61,307 bases of DNA from Lacticaseibacillus hegangensis (lineage in GTDB: Bacteria; Bacillota; Bacilli; Lactobacillales; Lactobacillaceae): positions 1-61,307 of the forward strand of contig NZ_RHOL01000015.1 in assembly GCF_003946465.1 (NCBI RefSeq). The letters run 5' to 3'. Under the pieces are notes generated by a model. The model searched no databases, was not told where the DNA came from, and saw nothing but the letters and a program-made list of their open reading frames with translations. Shown here one piece after another: positions 26,808 to 35,037 of the stretch. Position 1 is the first letter of the stretch, and the number at the start of each line of letters is the position of its first letter. The position numbers and the translations under genes were made by a program.

Positions 26808-26894
26808 AGCTAGTGCCTCCTAAAAAATTTAAATGCCAAACTGCCGAAACTGATGCCGACGCAGCGCCGGTGAGTTGATCTTCACACATTGCGA

Positions 26895-26943
26895 GAAAAA
26901 AACGCCCCTTGGCTTAGCCGTTAACCTAAGCCAAGGGGCGTTT
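26895..26943 (-). terminator. T-box regulated terminator
   Basis: On the minus strand a perfect 16-base stem (26926-26941 with 26902-26917) and eight-base loop, followed by seven Ts (26896-26902). It directly follows the T-box sequence and is the terminator half of the antiterminator switch. Confidence 0.92.
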
Positions 26944-27167
26944 GCGCGCGGTGCCACCCTTGTTTGCGGAATGCTCCGCCTCTTGAGTACCAGTTGATAC
27001 CCGGCAAGGTAACGGTTGCGCCCGGTCCAGCGGCGTGAACCGCTGAACAGCTATTTGGAGCTCATCTTCACCGACTCGTTGCGCGCCCTTTCTCACCAGC
27101 CGGGTTCTCTTTAGCGCTTGATTTCGGTTACTCTTCTCCGCAAAGCACGTGAATGAAAATCAACTAT
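26895..27167 (-). promoter_or_regulatory. T-box riboswitch, Met specifier, upstream of luxS
   Basis: On the minus strand the leader has stem I starting GGAGAAGAGTA (AGTA S-turn element), the distal AGAGAA...GGCTGGTGAGA loop, and the returning strand GGTGAAGATGAGCTCC. GGAG pairs with CTCC and ACCG with CGGT, framing a specifier loop whose GAA-N-XYZ-A pattern places the codon ATG (27063-27065), methionine. The conserved AGGGTGGCACCGCG (26947-26960) precedes the terminator. Uncharged tRNA-Met should stabilise the antiterminator and turn on luxS. Confidence 0.88.
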
Positions 27168-27173
27168 GTGGCT

Positions 27174-27202
27174 ATCCTAATTTCTTTTCTTCATCGTGTC
27201 AA
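27174..27202 (-). promoter_or_regulatory. Promoter of the luxS T-box leader
   Basis: On the minus strand TTGACA (27197-27202), 17 bases, TAGGAT (27174-27179). The promoter lies inside the 3' end of the upstream membrane protein gene. Confidence 0.75.
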
Positions 27203-28127
27203 CGGCATTTTCCAGCTGCGCCGCCACTTTCTCCGCCTGCTTGCGGGCCTGCATCCGCATCACGGCGGCCGCGACCGACATGCCGATGCCAATCAGCAAA
27301 ATCACCCCGGCCACAATGCGCCAGGTGGGCGTGACGGCGGCCTGGATCTGCTCAACCACGATCTGGCTGACCCCGCCGAGCCTGATGTACTGCGCCAGCG
27401 CTGGAATCGACACGACCAGCGCGCCCAGGCCGGCGAGAATCGCGATGCTGTAAGTGAGCCGGCCGGTCACGCGCAGCCACCGCTCCCAGGAGTGCGCGCA
27501 AACGCGCATCACGGCCAGCACGATGACACCAAGGATGGCGCCGACGATCGCGGCCGTCTGGCAGATCAGCACCATCATCGGGTAGGCGATGCCGATGCCG
27601 TGCAGCATCATGGTGTCCAGGATCACCTCGTTGTAGTGTGCCGCGATGGCCTTTTCGACCGACACGCGCACCTCACCGGAGTAATTGGGGTCAATGGCCT
27701 TGGCGGCAGCCGCCAGCCGCGAATTCAGCGGCTTCAGCAGCGGCTTCAACGTCATGTGGCTGGGGTCGGTTTTGCTGATGTAAGCTTGGTCGACCCACTT
27801 GCTTCGCTGCGGCACGTCGCCAAAATTGGCGCTGATGGCAATGCCGGTCGCCACCCCACGTCTGAGCGCCTGCGGGTCAATGAGCTCAGTCGTTGGCGGC
27901 AGCGTCACACCGGCCTTGGCTGTCTGGCGCAAGGCGCTGTTGTTCAACGTTTGCTGCAGGTTGGTCAAACTCTGCGGGTTGGTGACCGTCTGGATCATTT
28001 GATCCGTGTTGCCAAACGTGATTGCGAACCCGAAGCCCACGCCAAAAATGACCAGGATCACGCAGTAGATTAAGCCAAAAACCATCAGCCAGCCGCGGCT
28101 GACCGCCGTGTATCGAGTCCTTGCCAT
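27177..28127 (-). CDS. Multipass membrane protein of unknown function, 316 aa
   Basis: 316 residues: TM1 at about 13-35, a roughly 140-residue extracytoplasmic domain (TNPQSLTNLQQTLNNSALRQ... SRLAAAAKAIDP), then three further membrane helices (about 180-205, 220-245, 275-297) and a basic cytoplasmic tail (RMQARKQAEKVAAQLE). The plan recalls membrane proteins of the YhgE/ABC-accessory type, but I recognise no family motif. ATG 28127 has GGAGG seven bases upstream. Monocistronic; the luxS promoter starts within its last codons. Confidence 0.7.
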   Translation of the reverse strand: MARTRYTAVSRGWLMVFGLIYCVILVIFGVGFGFAITFGNTDQMIQTVTNPQSLTNLQQTLNNSALRQTAKAGVTLPPTTELIDPQALRRGVATGIAISANFGDVPQRSKWVDQAYISKTDPSHMTLKPLLKPLNSRLAAAAKAIDPNYSGEVRVSVEKAIAAHYNEVILDTMMLHGIGIAYPMMVLICQTAAIVGAILGVIVLAVMRVCAHSWERWLRVTGRLTYSIAILAGLGALVVSIPALAQYIRLGGVSQIVVEQIQAAVTPTWRIVAGVILLIGIGMSVAAAVMRMQARKQAEKVAAQLENAVDTMKKRN

Positions 28128-28271
28128 AAGTTTTCCTCCACGGCTATTATACCGAAGTTCGCCGACCAATGTCGGACCATATGTAGTGGCTCATCGCAAA
28201 AACGCTACTACCGGTTGCGGGTGGTTCGTGTTACATTAGACCCAGAACCTGTCAGAAAAGGAGCCCTCACC

Positions 28272-28724
28272 GTGATCAATTTGTTATACATATCCATCTC
28301 AGGCAACACCCGCGCGTTCGCCGAGCACCTCGCTGAATACGCCAAGGCCCAGCACCAGGCAAACGTCGAGCAGCCGCTGATTCATCTGGAAGAGGTGTCG
28401 GATGCCACCCAAAACGAAGGCGAGACTGCGCCGTATTTCGTCATGATCCCCACTTACCTGGACGGCGGCAACGGCATCGACAACGGCTTTCACGAGCTGA
28501 TGACCACCGCGATGGGCGACTACCTGCGCGAACCCGGCAACGCCGAATGGTGCCGCGGCATCATCGGCTCCGGCAACCGCAACTTCAACGAGCAGTACTG
28601 CCTGACGGCCAAGGAATACTGCAAGGAATTCAATGTGCCATTTTTGGCTGACTACGAGCTGCGCGGCACAGCCAAAGACGCCAGCCGCATTTACGACATT
28701 TTGGTGAAAGTCAACCAGGCCTAA
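28272..28724 (+). CDS. nrdI: Ribonucleotide reductase assembly flavoprotein NrdI
   Basis: 150-residue flavodoxin-like protein. The FMN phosphate loop is ISISGNTRAFA at the N-terminus; the family-typical GIIGSGNRNFNEQYCLTAKEYCKEFNVPFLADYELRGT occupies the C-terminal third. NrdI supplies oxidant for manganese-tyrosyl radical formation in class Ib reductase NrdF. GTG 28272 is eight bases after AAAAGGAG. No nrdE, nrdF or nrdH lies nearby, so it is an orphan here. It ends overlapping the convergent hydrolase by four bases. Confidence 0.9.
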   Translation: MINLLYISISGNTRAFAEHLAEYAKAQHQANVEQPLIHLEEVSDATQNEGETAPYFVMIPTYLDGGNGIDNGFHELMTTAMGDYLREPGNAEWCRGIIGSGNRNFNEQYCLTAKEYCKEFNVPFLADYELRGTAKDASRIYDILVKVNQA

Positions 28725-29644
28725 CGCCAGTGGGCGTTGAACCAGCCTACCACGCGGTGTTGGTAACGGTTTGGCTGCAGCTTAAGACTCTGGGCATGCC
28801 CGGCTTTGGGCACAATCCAGAGCTTTTTTTCGCTGTGGTCTGCGGCGTACTCGCGGTGCACCATGCTGGTTGGCACAAAGGCGTCCTTGGCCCCGTGGAT
28901 GAACAGGAGCGGTCTGGTGTTGTGATTCAGCGCAAGAATCGTCGACGCGGCAAACACGTTGTAGTGGGCCTTGAGGCTGGCCGTCAGGGCCACCGCCGGG
29001 ATCAGCGGGTAACGCGGCAATGAAAACAACGCCTGGCCCTGGGCGGCCAGTTCATCCATGATGCTGGTGTAGCCGCAGTCCTCAACAATCGAAACCACCT
29101 GCTTGGGCAGTTTTTCGCCGCTCAGGTACATCACTGTGGCCCCGCCCATCGAGACGCCATACAACCCAATCTGACTGGTGGGCCCGACGCGCCGGATCAC
29201 TTGTTGAAGCCACTTGAGGTAATCCAACCGGTCCGCGTAGCCGTAGCCAATGTAGTTGCCTTGGGACTGGCCGTGGCCGCGGTCATCCGGGGCTAGGACG
29301 TTAAAGCCGGCCTCGTGGAAAAATTTGATTTGCCGGGCCATGTCTTCTTTGGTGTTCATGTAGCCATGCGCGACCACGATCGTTTTGGGGGTGTCATGCG
29401 AAGCCGGCACCCAGTCGGCGACCAGCCGCAAGTTGGCCCCGGCCGCCTGCTCGTGCCAGGTCTCCTTGGGCACTGTTTTCAGCCAGGCCTGCGCTTTGCG
29501 GACCGCCGGCTCGGTCGTGCTGCTGAGGAAGGTCTTGTGGCTCGGCACAAAAGCATAATTGTAGAAGTACAAGGACGCGCCGGCGATGGCCGCCACGATG
29601 ACCATCCCGAGGCCGCTCAACAGAATTGTCCATTTGCGTTTCAT
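28721..29644 (-). CDS. Membrane-anchored alpha/beta hydrolase
   Basis: 307 residues with an N-terminal signal-anchor helix (about 6-28, after MKRKWT) and a hydrolase domain facing outside. The oxyanion segment is VVAHGYMNTKED, the nucleophile elbow GVSMGG, the acid lies in FIHGAKDAFVP and the base in KAGHAQS. It resembles the YqkD/BAAT-like hydrolases seen in Firmicutes. Substrate unknown. ATG 29644 has GGAG upstream. It is divergent from the MarR regulator across 98 bases, so MarR may control it. Confidence 0.85.
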   Translation of the reverse strand: MKRKWTILLSGLGMVIVAAIAGASLYFYNYAFVPSHKTFLSSTTEPAVRKAQAWLKTVPKETWHEQAAGANLRLVADWVPASHDTPKTIVVAHGYMNTKEDMARQIKFFHEAGFNVLAPDDRGHGQSQGNYIGYGYADRLDYLKWLQQVIRRVGPTSQIGLYGVSMGGATVMYLSGEKLPKQVVSIVEDCGYTSIMDELAAQGQALFSLPRYPLIPAVALTASLKAHYNVFAASTILALNHNTRPLLFIHGAKDAFVPTSMVHREYAADHSEKKLWIVPKAGHAQSLKLQPNRYQHRVVGWFNAHWR

Positions 29645-29742
29645 GAGGTTCTCCAATCAATTAAATTTTCAGGCGTTAATGGTTGGCGCGCAATGCAATA
29701 TAGGTTAGACTTATGGTAATGATACGGAGGAGGCACCGACCC

Positions 29743-30189
29743 ATGAACGAAAAAGCGTTACGCGCTGGCTTTATCGATATCTATTTCAGCCTGATCAAAC
29801 ACGTTGAAGCAGATCTTTCCCGCCCGCTGGAAGACTTTAAGCTATCGTTTGAACAATACCAGATAATGACCGACCTCGCCAGTAATGAGGCCACCACGCT
29901 GACTGACATCGTCAAGCGCCGCAAGGTCACTAAACCCGCGATTGCCCGCCAGCTGCGTGTGCTGCGCGACTTGGGTTACGTGTCCCAGACGACGGCCAAG
30001 GACGACCGCCGGCGCCGCTTGCTGCAGCTCACCCCGCTCGGTAAGCGCGTCGAGGCTGAGGCCACCAAAGCCTCGAACGCCGCCTTTGACCAATGGGTTC
30101 AGATCCTTGGCAAGGATAAGCTGCTGGCCCTGCTAAATATGTTGCAAGACGCTGAAGATCAACTTCACCAGGCACAAACCCCGCGCTGA
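29743..30189 (+). CDS. MarR-family transcriptional regulator
   Basis: 148 residues with the winged-helix pattern of MarR: LSFEQYQIMTDLASNEATTLTDIVKRRKVTKPAIARQLRVLRDLGYVSQTTAKDDRRRRLLQLTPLGK, in which DDRRRR is the wing. ATG 29743 follows CGGAGGAGG. Divergent from the membrane hydrolase at 28721-29644, which is the likeliest target besides itself. Short intergenic space of 98 bases without an obvious perfect palindrome. It ends at a terminator. Confidence 0.9.
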   Translation: MNEKALRAGFIDIYFSLIKHVEADLSRPLEDFKLSFEQYQIMTDLASNEATTLTDIVKRRKVTKPAIARQLRVLRDLGYVSQTTAKDDRRRRLLQLTPLGKRVEAEATKASNAAFDQWVQILGKDKLLALLNMLQDAEDQLHQAQTPR

Positions 30190-30202
30190 TTGCCCTGCCT
30201 GC

Positions 30203-30230
30203 GGCCCCGCTCACCGGCGGGGCCTTTTTG
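30203..30230 (+). terminator. Terminator of marR-like gene
   Basis: GGCCCCGC/GCGGGGCC, perfect eight-base stem, followed by T5. Confidence 0.85.
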
Positions 30231-30241
30231 CGCAAGGGCAT

Positions 30242-30276
30242 AAAAAAACACCGCGGCCAAAATGCGGTGGCGGTGT
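30242..30276 (-). terminator. Terminator of Apf-like gene
   Basis: On the minus strand ACACCGC/GCGGTGT stem with a 15-base loop, followed by T7. Confidence 0.8.
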
Positions 30277-30298
30277 CAAAGCGGATGCGTGTTTAAGT

Positions 30299-31063
30299 TT
30301 AGTACCAGCCGTATGCGTTCGAGTGCGCCAGGGCCTTGGACCAGCTGCCGTAGCGGCTGGAGACGTACTGATCGGCGACGCGTTCCTGGTTGGCGGCGGA
30401 GTAATCGCCGTGCAGATAGGAATTGGTCAGTTGGTACTTGCCGATGTACTGGCCGTTGCGGGCGCTGTAGGAACCGCCTGATTCGCGCTGGGCGATGGCA
30501 GCCTTCGCGGCGGCCTCACTGCCAGAGGCGCTGCTGGTGTAGCTGGTCGTGGTCCGCGGCGCGCTGTAACTCTTCGGCGCCGTGTAGCTGCGGGCCTGCG
30601 GCTGAGCGCTAGTCTGCGCTGCGGTTTGGGTAGGCGTGGTGGCCGGTGCGGCGGAGCCGGTGAGCTTCAGGACCTGGCCAACCGCGATCAGGTTAGGGTT
30701 AGTAATGTTGTTCAGAGAAGCCAGGGTCGCCTGGCTGACGCCGGTGGTCTTGGCAATGTCTGAAAGCGTATCGCCAGCTTTGACGGTGTAAGTCGTCGGG
30801 GCGGCAGGCTTAGCAGCTGCTTCAGTCACCTTCAGAATCTGCCCGACGTGGATGAGATTCTTATTGGCCAAGTTGTTGGCAACGGCCAGCTTGTCGGCGT
30901 TCGTGTTGATAGCTGCGGCAATCGCAGACAGAGTATCACCCGCTTTAACCACGTACTCGTCTGTGGTAGCAGCATCGGTCGTGGTGGTGGTGTGACCCAT
31001 GACCACTGCCGTGCTTAAGGCTGCTGCCGTTGTGAAGAGCCATGCTAAATGTGAGTTTTTGAT
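30299..31063 (-). CDS. LysM, Apf-like cell-wall protein with non-ATG start
   Basis: Secreted wall protein, about 254 residues. The order is signal peptide ([19 protein letters not shown]), LysM 1 ([15 protein letters not shown]..., about 37-79), LysM 2 ([15 protein letters not shown]..., about 92-134), a Ser/Thr/Ala/Pro-rich linker, and a C-terminal transglycosylase-like domain with [21 protein letters not shown] and the [16 protein letters not shown]...YGSW pattern of aggregation-promoting factors. No ATG, GTG or TTG precedes the signal peptide: the reading frame between its TGA and the signal peptide offers only AAT, ATT and ATC, with AGGAG placed 6 bases from ATT and 9 from ATC (31061-31063). 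I extend to ATC. Starting at the GTG of 31006 would remove the signal peptide and has no ribosome binding site. Confidence 0.8.
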   Translation of the reverse strand: MKNSHLAWLFTTAAALSTAVVMGHTTTTTDAATTDEYVVKAGDTLSAIAAAINTNADKLAVANNLANKNLIHVGQILKVTEAAAKPAAPTTYTVKAGDTLSDIAKTTGVSQATLASLNNITNPNLIAVGQVLKLTGSAAPATTPTQTAAQTSAQPQARSYTAPKSYSAPRTTTSYTSSASGSEAAAKAAIAQRESGGSYSARNGQYIGKYQLTNSYLHGDYSAANQERVADQYVSSRYGSWSKALAHSNAYGWY

Positions 31064-31223
31064 AATTATTCACTCCTAAGTTTTGTCCAGTATCAATTCA
31101 ACACTCACCATGTTAACGATTGAAGGTCACAGGGATACCACAGCCACGTTACGAATCATGGAAAATTTGTATTATTGTCATGAAAATGTCGCATAACTGA
31201 GGCAAAATTCACTTTTTAGGCAT

Positions 31224-31259
31224 AAAACCGCGCCTGGCGATCGCTCACCAGGCGCGGTT
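31224..31259 (-). terminator. Hairpin after HAD gene, probable terminator
   Basis: Perfect 12-base GC-rich arms (AACCGCGCCTGG and its complement) with a T4 tract on the minus strand. It closes the GNAT-antiporter-HAD operon. The adjoining 31064-31223 is AT-rich; TGTCAT-N5-TGTCGC at 31176-31192 weakly resembles a WalR box for the Apf-like gene. Confidence 0.7.
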
Positions 31260-31268
31260 ACTCACTTT

Positions 31269-31922
31269 TTACAACAATGACGCGACGCCGCGCGGCAACT
31301 CTCCCGGCGCGTCGATGACGGCCGTGGCGTGCGCCTTGGCCAGCTCGGCCGCATCGCCGAAGCCGTACGTAACCCCGAGGGTCTTGACGTGGTTGTTCGC
31401 CCCGCCGATCATGTCGGTGTCGCGGTCGCCGATCATCAGCGCCTGCTGCGGGTCGGCGCCGCTTTCTTTCAGCGCGTATTCCAGCACCGCCGTTTTCGAC
31501 GAGCGCACCCGCTCGTCCATGGTGGCGCCGTAGAGCCCGGTGAAGTAGCGGTTCAGCCCGAAGCGCTCGGCAATTTGAACCACCATCGGTTCGGGCTTGG
31601 CTGAGGCGATGTTCAGCGAATACCCCGCCCGCATCAGCCGGTCCAGGGCCTCTAGAATGCCGGGATACAGGCTCTGCTGGAAGATTCCCGTGGCCAGGTA
31701 GAACTCGTGGTAGTACTGAATGGTTTGGTCGACCTCGGCCTCGGACAGCGCCGGGTAATACTTGTTAAGGCTGCTGCCAAGCGACGGACCGATGAACTGC
31801 CGGTAGGTGTCATCATCGAGCAGCGGCAGGTGCTGCTTTTGGATCATGTAGTGAATGCTGTTGATGATTCCCTCTTGGGAATCGGCGATGGTGCCATCTA
31901 GGTCAAAAAACAGAGTCTTCAA
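31269..31922 (-). CDS. HAD-IA phosphatase, phosphoglycolate phosphatase-like
   Basis: 217 residues. Motif I FFDLDGTIADSQ, helical cap region (residues about 16-85), motif II IASAKPE, a conserved K in RSSKTAVL, motif IV MIGDRDTDMIGG. This matches the Gph/PpaX branch of small-molecule phosphatases. The start is TTG 31922 with GGAGGAG upstream, overlapping the antiporter stop by four bases (TTGA), so it is translationally coupled as the last gene of a three-gene operon. Confidence 0.88.
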   Translation of the reverse strand: MKTLFFDLDGTIADSQEGIINSIHYMIQKQHLPLLDDDTYRQFIGPSLGSSLNKYYPALSEAEVDQTIQYYHEFYLATGIFQQSLYPGILEALDRLMRAGYSLNIASAKPEPMVVQIAERFGLNRYFTGLYGATMDERVRSSKTAVLEYALKESGADPQQALMIGDRDTDMIGGANNHVKTLGVTYGFGDAAELAKAHATAVIDAPGELPRGVASLL

Positions 31923-33085
31923 GCTTTCTCCTCCAGTGCGCGGTGGCGGTTCAGGGCGTCCTTCAACATGAACGGAGCGATCAGCGTGGTCAAAATAATC
32001 ACAATGATGACGCTGGAATAAAAATCACGGTGCAGCAGGTTCGCATCAAACCCGATCTGGGCGACGATCAGTGCCATTTCGCCGCGGCTGACCATGCCGG
32101 CGCCGATGATGTTGGCCTCGTGCCAAGACATTCCCGACAGCTTAGCCCCGGCACCGCAGCCGATCCACTTGGTGAGCAGCGCCAGCACCGTCATGATGAC
32201 GATGAACCAGAAGTCGCGGCCGATACTGTCCAGGCGCATGTTCATGCCGATCGAGACAAAGAACACAGGAATGAACACCGCGTAGCCAATTGACTCAAGC
32301 GCCTTGTCCACCTCTGCGCGGTACTTGGTTTCGCTGACGGCCACTCCAGCAAAGAACGCGCCGATCACCGCTGACAGGCCGAACAGGTCGGCCAAGTACG
32401 CCATCCCCAGGCACAGCAGCAGTGACCCGATCGTCACCGAGGAACTTGGCAGCAGCCGCTCGGCCATGTGCATGACAAACGGCGCGAGCCACTTAACCAC
32501 CAGGAAAATCAGGCCAAAGTACGCGACCTCTTCCAGCAGGGTCAGCCACAGCGGCGCCGTGCTCGTTGCACTGCCGGTGCCGAACACGCTGACGGCCACG
32601 CTCAGGATGATCACCGTCAAAATGTCATCGACCACTGCGGCGCCCAAGATGGTCGCGCCGCTTTTGCTATCCAAGGCGTTAAGCTCCTTGAGCACCTCTA
32701 CGGAAATCGATACCGACGTCGCGGCGTAGGTAATGCCCAGAAACGCGGCGGCAACAAACGAAAAGCCCCACAGCTCGGCAAAGGCAAAAATCGTCACCAC
32801 CGGCACGATGACGCCAATCACCGCGACCAGCACCCCTGGCCGAAAATACTTTTTCAGCAGCGTCAGGTCGCTTTCCAGCCCGGCGATGAACATCAAAAGC
32901 ACCACCCCGATCTCCGAAAACTCGGTGATCATGGTGCTGGGATGGAGCCAGTCGAGCACCGCGGGACCAAAAAGGATGCCGGCCAGCAGTTCGCCGATCA
33001 CCGCGGGAATCCCGATCTGTAAACTAAAATGACTCAGCACCAGAGTGGCGAGCAAAATCAGCGCCAAAGTGCCCAAATAGGCCAT
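31919..33085 (-). CDS. Cation:proton antiporter, CPA2 family
   Basis: 388-residue integral membrane protein with about 12-13 hydrophobic segments. VIGELLAGILFGPAVL (TM2-3), FIAGLESDL, TYAATSVSISVEVLKEL and the paired aspartates of GAAVVDDILTVIILS match the NapA/KefB-type exchangers, in which the DD pair binds the ion. No C-terminal RCK/TrkA domain is present. It probably exchanges Na+ or K+ for H+. ATG 33085 has AGGAGG upstream; nine bases follow the GNAT gene, placing it in the same operon. Confidence 0.9.
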   Translation of the reverse strand: MAYLGTLALILLATLVLSHFSLQIGIPAVIGELLAGILFGPAVLDWLHPSTMITEFSEIGVVLLMFIAGLESDLTLLKKYFRPGVLVAVIGVIVPVVTIFAFAELWGFSFVAAAFLGITYAATSVSISVEVLKELNALDSKSGATILGAAVVDDILTVIILSVAVSVFGTGSATSTAPLWLTLLEEVAYFGLIFLVVKWLAPFVMHMAERLLPSSSVTIGSLLLCLGMAYLADLFGLSAVIGAFFAGVAVSETKYRAEVDKALESIGYAVFIPVFFVSIGMNMRLDSIGRDFWFIVIMTVLALLTKWIGCGAGAKLSGMSWHEANIIGAGMVSRGEMALIVAQIGFDANLLHRDFYSSVIIVIILTTLIAPFMLKDALNRHRALEEKA

Positions 33086-33094
33086 ATGTCCTCC

Positions 33095-33613
33095 TTACTG
33101 CAGCAGCAGCTGGTAGGCGTTGCGCTCCGGGACCGGCTCATCCAGATACACGATGCCCCGGTACGTGAAGCCGTTGCCCAAGATGACGTGCTGCATGATC
33201 TGATTCTGGGCGTGCGTGTCAATACGCAGGTCGCGGAACCCGCGGCCGTATGCTTCGGTGATCAGGTTCGACATGAAGAGCTTGCTCAGGTGCTGGCCGC
33301 GAATTTTCGCGGAGACAGCGAAGCGGTGGATCATCATGTACGGCGCGTTCCCCTGCCAACCGTCACCATCGATTTTACCGTAGAAGGGGTCCGGCCCTTC
33401 CAGCAAGCTGGCGTTGCCGGCCACCGCCCCATCGACGATCAGCAGGCGGTTGGTCTCTTTTTCGATGTCAGCTTCAACTGCTGGCTTATCCGGATAAGTC
33501 CCCTGCCACTGGTTGATGTGCTGGGCGTGCAGGAATGCGCGTGCGTCCTCAATAATGCCCATGATTGCCGGAATGCCTGCTGCTGTGCCTTTGCGTACGT
33601 ATATTGTTGCCAT
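33095..33613 (-). CDS. GNAT family N-acetyltransferase
   Basis: 172 residues. The conserved block MMIHRFAVSAKIRGQHLSKLFMSNLITEAYGRGFRDLRIDTHAQN contains the acetyl-CoA-binding R-G-Q-x-L/S variant and motif A helix; the C-terminus has VILGNGFTYRGIV. Lactobacillus homologues of this layout are common and uncharacterised. ATG 33613 has GGAGG six bases upstream and a standard promoter 20-50 bases further. First gene of the GNAT-antiporter-HAD operon. Confidence 0.85.
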   Translation of the reverse strand: MATIYVRKGTAAGIPAIMGIIEDARAFLHAQHINQWQGTYPDKPAVEADIEKETNRLLIVDGAVAGNASLLEGPDPFYGKIDGDGWQGNAPYMMIHRFAVSAKIRGQHLSKLFMSNLITEAYGRGFRDLRIDTHAQNQIMQHVILGNGFTYRGIVYLDEPVPERNAYQLLLQ

Positions 33614-33631
33614 GATGTACCTCCGCCCAAA

Positions 33632-33660
33632 ATTGTAATAGTAGATTTATTGTCGCGCAA
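33632..33660 (-). promoter_or_regulatory. Promoter of GNAT-antiporter-HAD operon
   Basis: On the minus strand TTGCGC (33655-33660), 17 bases, TACAAT (33632-33637), just before the GNAT ribosome binding site. Confidence 0.65.
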
Positions 33661-33701
33661 AATGGCCGGCTTGGCAATTTGCCTGCGTTGCTTGACGCCA
33701 C

Positions 33702-33727
33702 AAAAAAGCCGCCAAATTGACGGCTTT
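33702..33727 (-). terminator. Terminator of His-rich membrane protein gene
   Basis: On the minus strand AAAGCCG/CGGCTTT flanking a nine-base loop, with T6. Confidence 0.8.
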
Positions 33728-33733
33728 GAATCA

Positions 33734-34057
33734 CTATTCGGTTGGCAGCTCATGGTGCGCCGCCATCAATTTCATCGGCGGTTTCGGGCCGTGATGGCGG
33801 CCGCAGTGCGGGCCGTGATGCGGCATCGTTGCCCGCAGCTTGGCCTGCTTCGTGCGCTCTTTTTCCGCCTTCAGCTTCTGATGCCCTAGGATCACTTGGG
33901 TGGTGCCGATGATCATCAGTGCGATCGGCACCACATGAATAACGGCCAGCGGGATCACCAGATCAGGATTCTCTTTGATCGTGTTATCAAACGTGTGCAA
34001 CGGTTCTGACGCGGTATCTGCAATTTGTTTCACGAGTGCCTTCGTGTCCTTGAACAT
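33734..34057 (-). CDS. Single-pass membrane protein with His-rich tail, 107 aa
   Basis: 107 residues: an N-terminal amphipathic region, one transmembrane helix (about 33-58, LVIPLAVIHVVPIALMIIGTT), a charged segment (KLKAEKERTKQAKLR), and a C-terminus unusually rich in histidine and proline with one cysteine (PHHGPHCGRHHGPKPP). The His cluster could bind metal, which is inference. ATG 34057 is eight bases after GGAGG; the ATG at 34063 is too close to the site. Monocistronic. Family not recognised. Confidence 0.65.
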   Translation of the reverse strand: MFKDTKALVKQIADTASEPLHTFDNTIKENPDLVIPLAVIHVVPIALMIIGTTQVILGHQKLKAEKERTKQAKLRATMPHHGPHCGRHHGPKPPMKLMAAHHELPTE

Positions 34058-34137
34058 GTGCATCGCCTCCTGAGTCCATCATACCAATCTCGCCGGCAAA
34101 TGTAACCGCTAACGGCTGACTATTTCACCCAGCCGAG

Positions 34138-35037
34138 TTAGCGATTCTGCGCTGCCAGCCACTCACCCAGGTGCTGGAAGTAATCGACCGGGTTGTCGAG
34201 CATCTGGCCGTGGCCGGCGTTGGGCGTGATGTGCAGCGTCGCGTGCGGAATGGACTTTTGCATGCGCTGCGCGGCGGCCAGCGGCATGGTCTCATGGCCG
34301 CCAAAGGTCAGGTACGTCGGCACGGTGATTTTGCCGATGTCCGCGCGCCGGTCCCAATCCTTCAGAGCGCCTACCATCACGAACTCGTTGTCGCCTTGGA
34401 AGTAGTTGTAAACCGGTGTGGCCATGGTCGAGATCAGGTGGCGCGGCTGCGGATCCGCGGCGTGGTGCAGGTAGTGCTCCCCCAGCTCGGCGACCAGCTG
34501 CTGGTACTTCGGGTCATCAAAGGCGTGCTCGGCTTCAATGTGCTTCATGTAGGCCACCTGTGCCGGCGAAAACATTTTCTCGCGAATCGCGTTGATGTTA
34601 TCGATGTACTCGTCAAGGTTGTCGATCATCGAGCTGAGGATCAGGCCTTTCAAGTGCGCGCCGTACTTCAGCGCGTATTCGATGGCCAGCACCCCGCCCC
34701 AGCTTTGGCCCAGCAGGTAAAACTGGTCCAGGCCCAGCTGCTGACGGACTTCCTCGACCTCATCCACGTAATACGAAATGTTCAAGAACTTTGCGCGAAT
34801 GGCCGGGTCGTCCCAGTCCGGCTGATCCGAGTACCACGAGCCCAGCTGGTCGTAGCGCGTGACCTGTACGCCGTACGGAGCAAGTTGCTCGGCGAAGTTT
34901 TCAAACACTTCGTTGGTGCCGCCGGGGCCGCCGTGCAGCGTCATCAACTGAATCTTCCCTTGTCCACGGGTCTGAGTCCACAGGTGATAGCCGTTAGCCA
35001 GGGTGACAAAATGGGTCCCATTTGGTGCTGTTTTCAT
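34138..35037 (-). CDS. pip: Prolyl aminopeptidase / proline iminopeptidase
   Basis: 299-residue alpha/beta hydrolase of peptidase family S33. The oxyanion segment is LHGGPGGTNEVF, the nucleophile elbow LLGQSWGGVLA, the acid region FGGHETM and the histidine in TPNAGHGQML. Lactobacillus proline iminopeptidases of this size release N-terminal proline from peptides, serving growth on casein or plant protein. ATG 35037 with AGGAG nine bases upstream; the in-frame TTG at 35046 abuts the site. It is monocistronic and divergent from the P-type ATPase gene. Confidence 0.88.
   Translation of the reverse strand: MKTAPNGTHFVTLANGYHLWTQTRGQGKIQLMTLHGGPGGTNEVFENFAEQLAPYGVQVTRYDQLGSWYSDQPDWDDPAIRAKFLNISYYVDEVEEVRQQLGLDQFYLLGQSWGGVLAIEYALKYGAHLKGLILSSMIDNLDEYIDNINAIREKMFSPAQVAYMKHIEAEHAFDDPKYQQLVAELGEHYLHHAADPQPRHLISTMATPVYNYFQGDNEFVMVGALKDWDRRADIGKITVPTYLTFGGHETMPLAAAQRMQKSIPHATLHITPNAGHGQMLDNPVDYFQHLGEWLAAQNR

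Noticed and set aside
31176-31192. WalR box upstream of the Apf-like gene
   Set aside because: Two TGT half-sites at the right spacing, but the following bases deviate from TGTWAH; too weak to list.
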